Shown here: positions 1 through 12,700 of the stretch, piece after piece
How positions within the stretch are numbered: position 1 is the stretch's first letter
Layout of the letters: every line of letters begins with the position of its first letter
Source: Rhizoclosmatium globosum
Lineage: Eukaryota > Chytridiomycota > Chytridiomycetes > Chytridiales > Chytriomycetaceae
DNA length: 64,000 bases
Direction: 5' to 3'
Assembly: GCA_002104985.1 (NCBI GenBank)
Contig: MCGO01000059.1
Coordinates: forward strand, 186,001 to 250,000
Translations under genes and position numbers: made by a program
Notes under the pieces: model-generated
Seen by the model: only the letters and a program-made list of their open reading frames with translations
What the model was told of the DNA's origin: nothing
The model's database searches: none

Positions 1-118
1 TCGGATGCTTGGTTATAACCTGAAACACCACTTCCATAACTCAACCCCACACGCATCCCCCTTTACAAAAGAAGTCAAGCAACACCCCAACTGAACTAAA
101 ACCCCTCCTTTTTTTTAG

Positions 119-3100
119 ACTTGATGAAATACGGTACTGCAATCACAGGCGACAAAGTAAAACACCGTCTCCAAGAAATCCTGCACAAACTCGACACAGA
201 ACAGAAAGTCAAAACTGGTACCGAGAACCTCCTACACGCCATGATGAACCTCAACTCCGCCGCGTCCGTCGACCAACGCGTTGCCGTCGAGTTGCGTGAT
301 AAAATGGCAGAAAGTAATGCAAAGATTGGGGTGTTGGAGAAGGCGAAGCATCGGTACAGTGCCTTGTATGTTGCGCCTGTTGGAGAGGAGGAAGAGGATA
401 CGTTGATTGGTGAGTTTTGTTTTTTTGGTTTTTTGAGTGGTGTCTGTGTGATTAATTGGGTTTGATTTGTAGATATCAGACGGAAGTGTTCTGGTCGGTT
501 AAAGTTGAAACTTATCGGGGCTTCGAATCTCGTTGGACGGACGGCGGCGCAGAACGAAATTATTGCGACTGTGTCTGTGGATGGGAACTTGAAGTATACT
601 TCTCGTCGGTCTTCTACACGGTGGGATGAGACTCTTGATACGCAAGTAGATCGGGCGCAGGAGGTTGAGATTTGTGTGTATAGTCATCCAGGCGGGATGC
701 TTCTGGGTCTTGTTTGGTTCAAGCTGGGTGATTTGGAGGATGACTTGCGGGCACGGTACCCAAATGGCGTTCCCTCAAATGTGAATGACGTAGAAGACAC
801 TTGGTTAGATTTGGAACACGCTGGACAGATTTTGATTCGTGTTAGTTTCGGTGAGTCTGTCATTTTAATCGTGCACCTTCCCCCCTCAAAATTCTAAACC
901 ACAAACATACAGTTGGAATGGTCAAAACAAAAACCGCCCGCGACCAAGTCTTCCGTCGAGAAGCCGTCCAAAAGGCCTTCCCCCGAAACGGCCACAAATT
1001 CTACGCAATCCAATCCCTCCTCTACCAATGTGCCGTCTGTAACGAATTCTCCGGCTCCGGCACGCAATGGTACCAATGCCAAGGATGTCTATACACCTGC
1101 CACGCGAAATGTTACCCCAACGTAATCACGAAATGTATCACTCCCCAAGAAATCCGAAACGCGAAACCGGATCAGGACCTGAACACGGGTCAGCTCTTGA
1201 GTTACCGAATCCCGCACAGATTCCAACCGAAGACCATTTTGTTGTCGTCGTGGTGCGCTCACTGTGGAAGTATGATGGGTCCTGGAGCGAGGATTGAAAA
1301 GTGTGCAGAGTGTGGGAAATGCGCACATACAAGTTGTAAACCGATGGTTCCGAATTTCTGTCAGTTGAAGCCTGAGATGGCTATTCAACTTGTTGCTGCG
1401 TTTGAAGATGCGGAGAGGAAGAAGCATGCTAAGGAAATGGAGGAAGCGGAGAAGGCTGAGAAGGTTCGACGAGAGCATGATGCTGCTGTTGCGTCTGCTT
1501 TGGCGACGACTGTCAACGCTGCGGACTTGTTTAGAGGTTTGTCTTTGCCTTTTTACGGACGTTGTAGTATGCTTACGATATGGTTTAGACAAAGAACCTG
1601 AGGGCGAGACCTATCTTCGTGACAAGTTGCTGGAAAACGCAAAGCAATTGGAGTTGTTACATTTGCAGCAACAAAGAGAACAACAAGATGCTCAACAACA
1701 GCGTGCCGCTGAAGAAGAAAGAAGACGAAGACAAGCTGAAGATGATGAACGTAGGAAGCAGTTTGAGTTGCAGCAGAGACGGTTGTTGGAGGAGAGGAGA
1801 CGACAGGCCGAGCTCGAGGAGCAGCGACGACAACAACAGCAGCAAGTTGGATTTGCTTCCAGAAATGTCAAGCTGGAAGACTTTGACTTCTTGGCTGTGT
1901 TGGGTAGAGGTGCTTTCGGAAAGGTTGGACATCCAATTTGTCTTCACTAGATCTAATACTCTTGTGATAGGTTATGTTGATTGAAGAAAAGTCCACCAAA
2001 CAGCTCTACGCCATGAAAGCGCTTAAGAAAGAATTCATTATCCAAAGCGACGATGTGGCGAGTGCTATGTTGGAAAAGCGAATCTTCCAAAAGGCAACTC
2101 AATCACAACACCCTTTCCTTGTCAACCTGCACTCCTGCTTCCAATCCGACACTCGCTTGTACTTTGTTATGGAATACATATCTGGAGGTGACTTGATGTG
2201 TCACATTCAAGAAAAGAAACGTTTCAGTCAAGTCAGAGCCAAGTTTTACGCATGTGAAGTCTTGTTGGCGCTTGACTTCTTCCACAAAAACAACATTATT
2301 TACCGGTTTGTGGTTTATCTCTTCGATGGGTGTTGTGCTGATTTCCTTGTTTCAGTGACTTGAAGCTTGATAACATCGTCATGTGTCCAGATGGTCACAT
2401 TAAGGTTATTGATTACGGTATCTGTAAGGAAAATATGCCATATGGACAGCTTACAAGAGTGAGTTGTCTCAATTAATTAACTTGTCCTATCTAAACACTG
2501 CTTTAGACCTACTGTGGTACACCTGACTACATGGCTCCTGAAATCTTGAACCAGAGCAAATACAGTCGTGCTGTTGATTGGTGGAGTTTCGGTGTCCTTA
2601 TCTATGTTATGCTTGTTGGAAGAGTTAAGTGTTTGAAGATTCCAAGTTTCATCACTAACAATATTCTGAAACAGTACCCCTTCCATGGAGATGATGAAAG
2701 TGATATCCTTGAGGCGATTGTGTCCGATGCGATTGAATACCCTAGCAACATGCCGAAAGAGACCCTTGGTCTGATTCAAGGAGTGAGTCAACTCATTCCG
2801 TAAGCTGGACGTTTATACTGACTTGATTTCTGTGTATAGCTACTGAAGAAGGATCCAAGAAGTCGTCTTGGAGGAGGTAAATTGGACGCTGAAGAAGTCA
2901 AACGTCATCCATACTTTGCTGGAGTTGACTGGGACTTGTTTATGGAGAAGAAAGTTGCTCCTCCATGGAAACCTGTGATTGTGAGTACATATGTTTGTTG
3001 TTAATTGGTCTGACATCGTCGTTCTTAAACAAGAAATCCGAGAGGGATGTATCCAACTTTGACGCTGAGTTCACTAAAGAGAAACCGATCTTGACACCTG

Positions 3101-3186
3101 TTAACACAGTCCTGAGTGCTGTCCACCAGGCTGAATTTAAAGAGTTTGACTTTACTGCCGAATGGGCTGGCCAACTACATCACTAA
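119..3186 (+). CDS. PKC1: Protein kinase C, fungal Pkc1 type (5' partial)
   Basis: Serine/threonine kinase of the cell-wall-integrity pathway, normally downstream of Rho1. Ten exons fit in phase: 119-409, 473-850, 913-1536, 1589-1923, 1971-2305, 2356-2458, 2507-2623, 2675-2782, 2840-2980, 3034-3186. Domains in order: an HR1 repeat (exon 1), a C2-like domain (exon 2), two C1 zinc fingers (exon 3, HxxC and CxxC pairs), a Q/E/R-rich coiled coil (exon 4), the kinase domain starting at GRGAFGKV, and the AGC C-terminal tail. Catalytic elements seen are AMKAL (lysine), RDLKLDN across the exon 5/6 junction, and [10 protein letters not shown]. The DFG motif reads DYG, as in fungal Pkc1. The start lies upstream, since the exon begins right after a T-rich acceptor at 117-118; a first HR1 is probably missing. 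Family assignment is secure; exon borders are inferred. Confidence 0.93.
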
Positions 3187-3395
3187 TCCGATGATCGGGT
3201 TGAGAAGTCCGTGTTTCTTTTTTCATTCTTGTCATTTTTTTTCTATATCGTTTGTTCTTATGTGTTTGAGTTTTGCGGGAGGTCATTGACCTTTTATAAG
3301 TGAGTAAAAGAACATTTCTACTTAACTTACTTTGTTATTTGTTGTTTTCTGTGGGTTTCCCTTCGTTGCTTCAGACTTCTGACAATTTTTAGAAA

Positions 3396-5116
3396 ATGAA
3401 TAAAACACCACGACGAACTCGAGTTTTAAAGCTCTATACAATAGGGCTAATTCTATGCATAATCACATATATCTCGACATGTTATTGGATCCACTGGCGG
3501 CATTCATCAGCAATCAACGTCAACAATGATTTCATGGACTACTCAAAATCAAAACGACAACCAGAAAAGGGTACGCTCCTCAAGCTCACGGAAATGTCCG
3601 ACTGGATACCTCCTAATAATGCGAATCAAACATTTCCTCCACGAACTAAACTTCGACTGAATTTGAGCCCATTATGTCCTCCAACCCCACCTCATCTGGC
3701 CATGATCGCCATATTCACCATACCTGAATACGAAAACACCGCACGAAGGACATATTTGCGATTTCAATATAATCAGCAAAATAAGCTTCTCGTAGCGAAT
3801 GACCAAATCCACTTCAAATATTTTTTTGGTAAAGGTTTCTCACCAGACATTGCGTACCAGATTTCATTGGAGCAGCAAATGTATCCCAGTGATACAGTCG
3901 TAACAGAACGATATGAAGATCGTGATGATGGAAAGATATTGGATTGGTTTCGATATGCTCGAAGCGAACTCTATTATGAAGTTGAAGATGGAGAATGGTG
4001 TTCACGTTATAAGTTCATAGGGAAGGGCGATGATGATGGCGTTATTCACGTTGGACGATTGTCATCAATGTTGAAAGGAATCCCTGATCATGAAAGTAGC
4101 TATATTGGTCGTTTAAGCTACCCAAACGTCCGAGGACAGCATATGACTGGAATGCTAAGCTTAGTCACACCAGATATTGTCGAGTGGATCAATGAAAGTC
4201 CGTTTCCGGCGGAAAATAAGGACGGTGTAGAAGACATGGTGTTAGGAACATGGTTTTGGGATATGAACTTAGAAATCAAACTAGTCAAGATTGAGAATGA
4301 GTTTCACAATTTGCCTGATGGCCCTTACTTTCAAAAGCGAATCTCAAATGAGAGTGTCGTGGTTCACTTTTGCAAGAATAATTATCAGTTTTTCCAATGC
4401 ATGCGTGGGCTTTACAAGTGAGTATCTACAACAATCATGAGGAGTCGTCTTAATATTTCCATAGCCCCATCGAAGAACGGATTGACTCATCGCATTATTT
4501 GGTTCACCCAGAAATTATAGATTACAGAGTGAAATATCAATTTGGTCTGAACATCACAAACGACACAGTTGAAGATATTTACGCTCAATTGTATTATACA
4601 ACGAAAAACTCTACAATAAGCCTTCAAGAGTACGACGATATTTTACTAGATACTTCAATAGACACGGCCTTTGATCAGCTTCGATTGAAGGAAGTCGGAA
4701 AGGACAACGAATTTCGTTCGCAGGTTTCATATCGCTTGCGAGAGGCGTCATACGATAGTTGGCTCTTGGGAGCCGACACATTACAGTTGATAATAGAAAC
4801 TTTCCTGAGACGCCGTTTGAACGAAATGGGGCTCACCGAAATAGAGCACATCATGTTTTCTTCAAGTAGAATGGTAACTCTGGTGTCATGGGTGAAACAG
4901 GATCCAGAACGGGCGATGTCTGTGATTGATTTTGTAGTTCTGAAAGACTACATCATTACAAGGGCACAGGCACGAAAGAAGCTCTTCCTTACAGAAGATG
5001 CTTCAGCAAATATCGCACAATCATTGTTGAAACTCATTAATGATGAAGAACATGTCAACGAGGCCATTGTTGACGAAGAAATTATGAGGTTCATGCCAAA
5101 TAAAAGTTCATCCTGA
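3396..5116 (+). CDS. GT31-like glycosyltransferase, type II membrane protein
   Basis: Two exons (3396-4417, 4465-5116) give 557 aa. A short basic N-terminus precedes one hydrophobic signal anchor (about residues 10-30), typical of a Golgi type II enzyme. The middle part resembles beta-1,3-galactosyltransferase-type GT31 enzymes: an RRTYLRFQY stretch, a KGDDD metal-binding motif near residue 210, and an EDMVLGTWF acidic motif near residue 280. Several N-x-S/T sites suggest lumenal glycosylation. The C-terminal 200 residues, helical and charged, match nothing I recognise and make the protein longer than most family members. It probably extends O- or N-glycans or wall polysaccharide; acceptor and sugar cannot be told from sequence. 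The gene starts about 210 bp after the PKC stop. Confidence 0.72.
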
Positions 5117-5249
5117 TTTAGTTGTCGTGATTGTTGTTTGTGTAACCTTGTAGAGTTTTGCCTTTTGTTGTTCAATCATTGGGTTCTGCATCACAGATCT
5201 TAAAAACCAAATCGGGTTTCACCAGGACTCAATTATTGAAACACTAACA

Positions 5250-6030
5250 ATGAAATTTACTATCGCCTCTGTTCTTATCAGCTCCATTGGTGTGCTAAAC
5301 TCCTTCACACTTGCCGCCAATCAACTTCCAAATGGGATGCTGGACCTGCCAAGCTGTTCCACCAACTGTATTAGCCAACAACTTGGACCTTATAATGCTA
5401 CTTCGTGGGCCAACTCTCTTTGCACAAAGACATTTGTCGAAAAGAAGTATTCAGATTGTATCAAAACCAATTGCCGACCGGGAAGCCAATCCTGCTGTAG
5501 CCTTTCTCAAGAAGCGGAAATCCTATTGTGACGCTTTGACAAATGGTAAACCAGCGAAAACAGGTGTGAAACCTTCAAAAACCCACACTGCCAAGGCTGG
5601 CAAGACTGTTGCTCATCCAAAAAAGACAAACACGGCCGCCAAAGTTAAGCCATCTAAAACTGGTTCCAAGGGGAAACCAACGAAAACTGCAACGAAGAAG
5701 ACTAATTCCACAGCCAAACCACCAACAAAGAAGCAGTACCAGAATCTCATCGCCAAACTCCCGATCTGTTCCTTTGGCTGTATCAGCAAGCAATTGGGTT
5801 CTTTTGACTATGCCACGGTGTCCAACTCAGTGTGCAAGGCTGGATTTGATGAAATGGCTTCAAGTTGTGTTAAGGTAAACTGTAAGAACCAAAACGATGT
5901 TAAAAGTGCATCCAACTTCCTGATGGCACGAAAGGGATATTGTTTCTTTGCGAGTGTTATGGGTAAGGATGGGAAGCAAGGCGGTTCAAACGCGACAGCC
6001 GGCATTACGCATATTGGGGTTCGAGCCTGA
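5250..6030 (+). pseudogene. Secreted protein with two Cys-rich domains, broken by a frameshift
   Basis: The first reading frame (from the ATG at 5250) starts with a signal peptide of about 22 residues ending at SFTLAANQ. A Cys-rich domain follows with spacing P-x-C-x3-C-x17-C-x11-C-x4-C. Near 5480 the frame must change: the second frame carries the end of domain one (conserved YC), a Lys/Thr/Pro-rich linker, and a second copy of the same domain (about 5740-5960) to the TGA at 6028-6030. Comparing the two domain copies shows that roughly one or two bases are lost around the CCGGG at 5479-5483. The Cys pattern recalls CFEM domains but lacks their C-x-C step, so I do not assign CFEM. Either a sequencing error or a real break; no intron with GT-AG ends fits. 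Confidence 0.6.
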
Positions 6031-6457
6031 CATTCGACTCGACCCTTGACTGAAGGCTAGACTGGAGACTAGACTGGAAGGCGACTTGACAGCGAGTGAA
6101 AGGTCGGTTGATATCGAGCCGAATTCCAGTCATCATCGAACGGACATCGAGCATTTGTTCGGTAGGCATCCGGTAGAAAGATGTTCAATAACTAGTAGCG
6201 ACTGCTTTATCATTTGATCACGGGGCATCGGGATTGCATGGCTACAAACATTAAATCGGCAGCAATGTTGGGCATTAGTGCTTTGTACACTTTGAGACGC
6301 TGTTTCAAATACATTGTAGATCAAATTGGCGTGGTTGTGAGCCTTTTGTTATCTGATATTCTAGAACGTATTCAAGCAATCCATAAAGAACAGTTTTTTA
6401 CCAATATTGAGATACCAGCACTTCAAAAGCTGTTAAGTCTTGTTAATACAGTGTGCA
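6031..6457. other. Intergenic stretch up to the retrotransposon
   Basis: I see no supported gene in these 427 bases. Just after the secreted-protein stop lies a short degenerate repeat with two copies of CTAGACTGGA and neighbouring GACTCGA/GACTTGA words. An open frame from about 6238 runs into the left LTR without a stop but matches nothing and has no clear splice to the sequence beyond the element. It could be an upstream exon of the acidic ORF at 13.5-14.2 kb. Confidence 0.5.
6453..6457. repeat. Target-site duplication, left copy
   Basis: GTGCA directly before the left LTR equals GTGCA directly after the right LTR (13436-13440). Five bases is the usual length for copia-type integrases. Confidence 0.93.
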
Positions 6458-6756
6458 TGTTACGACGGAGAAGTCTTCTCCGAGTGATCTGTCGACAGGT
6501 TAGTCCGCACCCACTCCCTCACCATTCCACTACAGAACCGACTAACTTACCCAAGCAGGAGGTACGTAGTTGGAAGTGTGATAAGCGACATCAAGGTGAG
6601 CGTGTCGGGGTTGCGTGGAGATTCCGGACCGGGACTGAACGGAACTACGCTTCCGACCACTCCCGTCCGTCCGTGGATTGCACACGTGATCCCGGTTCTT
6701 CGCTTTTTCACAACAAACACTTCCAGTGCCTGCCACACAAGTCGCCCGTCCTAACA
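6458..6756 (+). repeat. Left LTR (299 bp)
   Basis: Begins TGTTACGACGG and ends CCGTCCTAACA, with TGTTA/TAACA as terminal inverted repeat. I found no difference from the copy at 13137-13435. It should hold the promoter; the Gag-Pol ATG follows its end by only 14 bases. Confidence 0.97.
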
Positions 6757-6770
6757 CAACTACGCCGTTA

Positions 6771-9700
6771 ATGACTGGGTCAAGCAAGTCTACTGTAAAC
6801 ACTACCGACGTCCACCGCCCCAAGCCTGTGGATGCTTTCGCTCCACACATGGTGTCCACGTCGCTTGATGAGAACGAGGCCTACATCAGGCAACTCTACC
6901 CGTCTCTCGTCAATCCCGACCTCCAATCCACGCTTGTGCTCGCTTCCTACGAAATCTTCGCTCCCACAACCGCTCCCAAACCTATTATGGTGAAAAAGAC
7001 GGTCACCTCCGAGAATGGTGGGCAGCCTTACGAAGTAACCGTGGAGAGCGACAAGCCGTCGGATCTGGCTGTTTTCCAGACGAATCAACTCAATCACAAC
7101 GCATTAGTTGATGCCGCTCTGAAACACCAAAAGGAAGTCGATGACATCAACAACAAGCGAAAGGAACAACATCGCAAGTTTATTGATGGTCAAGCCGCTG
7201 CCCTCCGTGACTACTCCCAGCAGTTCTCTTCCATCAAGTGGAAAGAGATTCAGGAGGACCCAACGTTCAAGGCCAACCCAACTCTTTTGAATGCATTCGC
7301 TGCTGCGCGATCTGTTTTCCAACAAGACGACCGGGTTGGGGTGAGTGACTATTTTACGTCTTCCCCTTTTGCCTTATCCATTTCAAATTCGACTTTGTAA
7401 TGATGACTAATCGACTTTTCATCATATAGATGAACTTCACCACGTTCTTGAACAACCTCATGCAGTCTGGACTGTCGAAGGAGCATCGGAACAGTTTGGA
7501 GAAGTGGGAAGCTTTCGTCGAAAAGCTCAAGAAGTCTTCCCAAGGTCTGCAGCAAATCAAGGCTGTTTTCCAGCATTTCCAGTTCAATGACACTGATGCG
7601 GAAAAGGCTGCCGATATCTTCTCTCTTGTCCTCACTCTGGCCCTTGTCCACAAGAACATGCCAGATCCAAGTTCGGTCCTTGGAAGCCGCTTCATTGGAA
7701 TCCGACTTGATATCGAGAAAGACGGTTACAAGTTGTTTCCAAATATGGAAGCTCTTATCACCAAGTTGACAAGCACTTTGACCAATGCTCGCAACCTTTC
7801 TGACCCATCTGACAAGTCTGACAAGAATATCAGAGCAAATGCTGTAAGTCATCATTATCTCCAACTATTGGTTTTGATAAATAACTAACATCAAACCATA
7901 GGGGAGAACCGAATCTTCACCAACGGTGTCAAAGTTCAAGGAGCTTGAGACTTGGCTTTCGAACAACGGATACAAAGCCAATCTCAACAATACGTGTCGC
8001 CTCCATCAATCAACCAGAGGTCCAACACATCTCCTTCGCCATTGTCGTTTTGCTGCCAGTCTGATTGAAAAAGGAGAGGCTGTTGATCTGACCCAACGCT
8101 TAGAGAAATCTAAGACCACCCAGTCTTCCCCTACCTCAAACTCTGGTCCTTCTTCAAGTTCCCAAGACCGTGACAGAAGAAAAACTGACAAGCGCCACCG
8201 TTCTGCTCGCGACGCTTCTGACTCTGACCGAAACAACCGTCGCAAGAAGCGTGCGAATGCTGCTGACACTGAGTATGAAACAGACTACTACTCCGACAGT
8301 GCCAGTGATGACGAGAAAGACGTCAAGATTGACAAGAAGGCTCTCAGATCGATTCTGAAGGTGAGTGAAAATGCCGATTTGGTCGATTCCTCCCCCTCCG
8401 ATTCTGATTTTGATATGCCTGCTCTTGCTGAATCCTCCAGTGACTCTGAGTCCATGGATGAATATGATTCCGACGATGGTTCTTACACTTCATTGCCCAG
8501 ACTTCAAAATCTAACAAGGACGTTGAGAAGCAAGTCCGTAAGCTCGCGGGCAAGTAGAATCCAGAGAGGCTCAACGCTTCTTCAAGTCGATGAAGTTGAC
8601 AAGTGGCACGATTTTAATGAGTTGTCAAAGCGGATTTTTGTTACACGTGGATTGAATGTTTTCAATAAACGTATCCGTTCTTTGATTGATTCTGGTGCTT
8701 CCTTGATTATGACTCCCTGTTTAGAACACTTTGTTCCTGGGACCTACCAGCCAGTTGAAGATGAATTCGTATATATGGCCAACGAAAACAAGATCCCAAT
8801 AGTCGGTACTGGTACCATCCGAATGTTCAGTAACCCTGAGAGACTGATTGAAGGCGCTCTTCATGTCCCTCAGCTTACAGACATGCTTGTGTCAATTTCA
8901 CACTTGTTACGTGACTCAAAAGATACCATTGAGTTCACTCAGAACAAGGTACGCTTGAAGCTCAATCAAACGCGTCAAGTCTTGGAAATTGGAGCACGAG
9001 TCGGCGATCTTTACTACATTGACCTTGGTTATGACGAATCCAAATTTGCTGCACCTGCAAAGTCTATTCCTGCTCTAGATCGCAAAACTTGGTTAGAATG
9101 GCACCAAGTCCTTGCCCACTGCAACGACCGTACTATGCGTCAAACATTGGACTCTGCAGGTATCACCTACAACTTTGAGCGAGACAAGAAAATCTGTCCT
9201 GCTTGTCCTGCCGTAGCACACAGGAAACGAACCACCCGTAAGCTTGATGGCCCATCAGACAGGCCAATTCACATGTTAAGCCACATATACGAAGACCTTT
9301 ATCCAATTGGTTTTCGCACTATTCGTGGTTACAGGTATATAGCATTCATCCAATGCCGATACACCAAATATATGTGGATTCTACCGCTCAAGTCAAAAGC
9401 AGAGTTTACCATCCGATTCACTCGTTTTCTGAACACTTTAGAGCTCAAGTATGGGTATCAGATTCTTGTAATTGGAGGCGACAGAGGTGAACTTGATACC
9501 AAGTGGATGGAAACTTGGTGCCTCTCCCATTCTGATGTTGAAGTGGAGCTCCGACTTGCACCAGCTTACACTCAAGAATTTAGTTTGGTCGAACGCCCTC
9601 TTGGAATCTACCGCGACAGAGCTGAATTGGAATTGCTGACATCCTTGTTCCCAAAGGATTTCTACTGCTTTGCAATTCAACTTGCAGTCTTTGTCATTAA

Positions 9701-12700
9701 TTCACTCGTAACCGCCGCTCCTAAAAATGGAGTACGCGCGAAGTCACCGTATGAACGTATCACCAAGGTACAACCATACTACAAGTGAGTCTTTCAAACA
9801 TTCTTTATACTCAATTCTGGAGAGTAACAACTATTTACAGTTACTTCATTTCCATGGGTACGTTGGGATATACGCCAGTTGAAAAGAAACTACGGACCAA
9901 ACGCGTTGGTAGAATGATCAAAGCAGAGCCCGTTGCCTTTCTTGCATACAAGTCGCGTACTATCATGATTGTTTGGAACTATCGCCTTCAAAAGCCAGTT
10001 GAAGTATTTCACGTTCGCTGGTGCCCCACCATCTTTCTTGGAAAGACCTTTGATCCAACAGTGGTAAATCCGTTTGTCAAGGCCCATGCTGATGCCATGC
10101 AGACATCAATGCCAGTGACTCCGGTTGAAGATGAAGTTTTCGACTACTTCATTGACATACCAGATGATGGTTTCAAGGTACCTGAAGCACTTGTTGACTC
10201 CGAATCTGACACTCCAGAGTCTGGTTGGGACACTGATGCTACTACACTTTCCAAGTCTGAGATGACATATAAAGGTGACGTTGAGGCAGTTTCTTTGGAA
10301 GATGAAGGTGAATAGCCGTACACTATCATAAATCCTTCAAATTCTTATTTAACAATCATACAAATCTTTAGATGATACTATCATGACTGACGATGAGGCA
10401 AGTCTTGAAAAGCTATTCTCTAAAGTCCAGCCTGTTGGCGAATCTATGGCCCATGGTTAGTATTCCTCAATACGCCAAGCAAAATGTAACATTCTTTATG
10501 TTTTCCTATAGATTCTGCTGACAGTACCAGCCCATTATTTTCGGGACCTTTAATCGATGGCCCTCGCCTTGCCAGAGAACGTGAGGATATTTCTCGTCTC
10601 CTCCAAGAGCCTGGTCGAAGCCTGCGAAAGCGACCACGTAGCCGCGAGTCTTCGAGTGAACCTCCACAAAAGCCACGTCGTCTCCGAGCAAAGGTTTCCA
10701 AGTCGTCTATTTCCCTTGGTACCAGTGATTTAGATGAATTCATATCTTATATGCAACACCTTTTCAAGGAAGGTCAAGTCCTTATGTCAGACTCAGATTC
10801 AGCATCTGACTCTGAAGCCTCAAGCCCTGGCACCAAACCTGCTAAGTCCAACGATGAAGCAGAGCCAGCAACCCTATCTGATCCAGACTTTGAAGCTGCA
10901 TTGAGCCGCCGCGCACTCGAAGCTATAACTACTGTGGTTCGTGCAAGTACTACATACATTAGGCTTCAACACCGAGTTGAACGTGCTGCCAAATCAACTG
11001 GCAAGAAATTCAGTAAACTCCGCCGCCGCGCCGAACATGCTCGTGTCGAAATGGATAGCTTTATGAGTTCCCAGATGGAAGAGTTGGAGAAAGAAAGATC
11101 TCGCATCAACGCTGCCCGCCGACCAGAACTTCACTTTGATTGGTCCAAGGCTGCTCCCTCTGATGTACCAACTGAACGTATTCATGTTTCCAATGCTCCA
11201 CCTGTTCCTAAGTCAGTTCGTGAAGCTATGGAAGGACGCTTTGCTGCTTACTTTCAACGTGCAATGCTTTGTGAAATTGAGAGTCTAATGAACCGCGAAG
11301 TTTACACCACTTCTCTTTTGCCTGAAGGTCGCAAACCCATCAAATCAAAGTGGGTTTACGCATACAAGACTGATCCTGAAGGATTCATCACTCGCTTCAA
11401 AGCTCGTCTTGTTGCAGTCGGCTGTGGTCAAACCCCTTATGATGACTTTGACGAAACTCATTCGCCAACAGTCAAGATCAAGGCAATCCGTGTTCTCATC
11501 GCGTTAAGCGCCGCATTTAACCTCAACATTTCGCAACTTGATATCAAGACTGCATTTTTGTATGGTGACTTGGACCATCCAAACTACATGCATCTTCCCC
11601 CAGGGTTCACTGAAAAAGACTCTGAAGGTAGACCTCTCTTTGCCGAGCTCAAGAAAGCACTCTATGGTCTTCGCCAAGCTGGACGCCAATGGTATAAGAG
11701 ACTACGCGATTTCTTTGTGAAAATTGGTTTCCAACAGTTGAAAACTGATTCCTGTGTCTTCATGAAGATTGATCCAACTACTGGTCAACTTGTCATCATT
11801 CTATTCTATGTTGATGATATCCTCATTGCTTGTAAGGACCAAGCTGTGATTGACCAAATCAAGGAGCTTATTAAGTCTGAGTTTGAGATTTCTGACCTTG
11901 GCCAAGCCAAATGGATTCTCAAGATCCAAGTTGAACGCACCAAAGCGGGAATATGGATAGGACAACCTCAATATGCTCATGCTCTGCTGAAAGAATACGA
12001 TATTTGGGATCTGGACTCCAACAATTGGGCCGATACTCCAATGGCCACCACTTGGAATCATGACCCAAGTAGCCCTCCCGTTTCTGCAGAAGGACAACGC
12101 AAATACTGTTCAATTATTGCCAAGTTGATTTATTTGAGTTGTATGACCAGACCAGACCTCATATGCGCTGTGAACACTCTGGCTCAGTTTCAACGTTCCT
12201 CCACCACTCAGCATGATTATGATGCGCTGATTCGAGTTCTACGCTATCTTCGTAGAACTTATGATTGGGGAATTCTTTTCAAGGCAAGTGCTTCTGGTGA
12301 CCTCACTGTCTACTCTTCTGAAGAGTCTCGAGTAAGGACTGACCGACCACTTGATATGGAACTGCCAGAAGGATTGGCTCCACATGCTGCTGCTGATTCA
12401 AGTTTTGCACAAGAGACTGATCGTAAGTCTCGCTCTGCGTATGTGATGATGGCTTTCGGAGGTCCAGTTGCCTGGTACTCCAAGAAGCAGTCAACTACTG
12501 CTTTGTCTTCTACTGAATCCGAGCTCTATGCCCTCGTTGAAGCAGTTAAAGAAGCTCTTTGGATGCGTCTATTCTTGCAAGAACTTGGTTTCAAGTTGCC
12601 TGGTTCTACAGTAATTGATCAAGACAATCAGTCTACAATTGCTATTGCATCCAACCCCATCAACCATGCCCGTGTTAAACACATGGAGGTCAAGGCTCAT

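Noticed and set aside
1..118. First PKC exon
   Set aside because: The stretch before the acceptor at 117-118 looks intronic and no donor or coding frame can be set with confidence.
5340..5480. CFEM domain call
   Set aside because: Cys spacing is similar but the conserved C-x-C step is missing and cysteine count is lower than the usual eight.
6214..6771. 185-codon plus-strand frame across the left LTR boundary
   Set aside because: About half is LTR sequence; the same LTR-derived peptide recurs in the frame at 13040-13546, so both are by-products of the LTR.
6757..6790. Primer-binding site complementary to initiator-Met tRNA
   Set aside because: No match to the usual TGGTAGCAGAGC-type word or to the iMet anticodon-arm form used by Drosophila copia.
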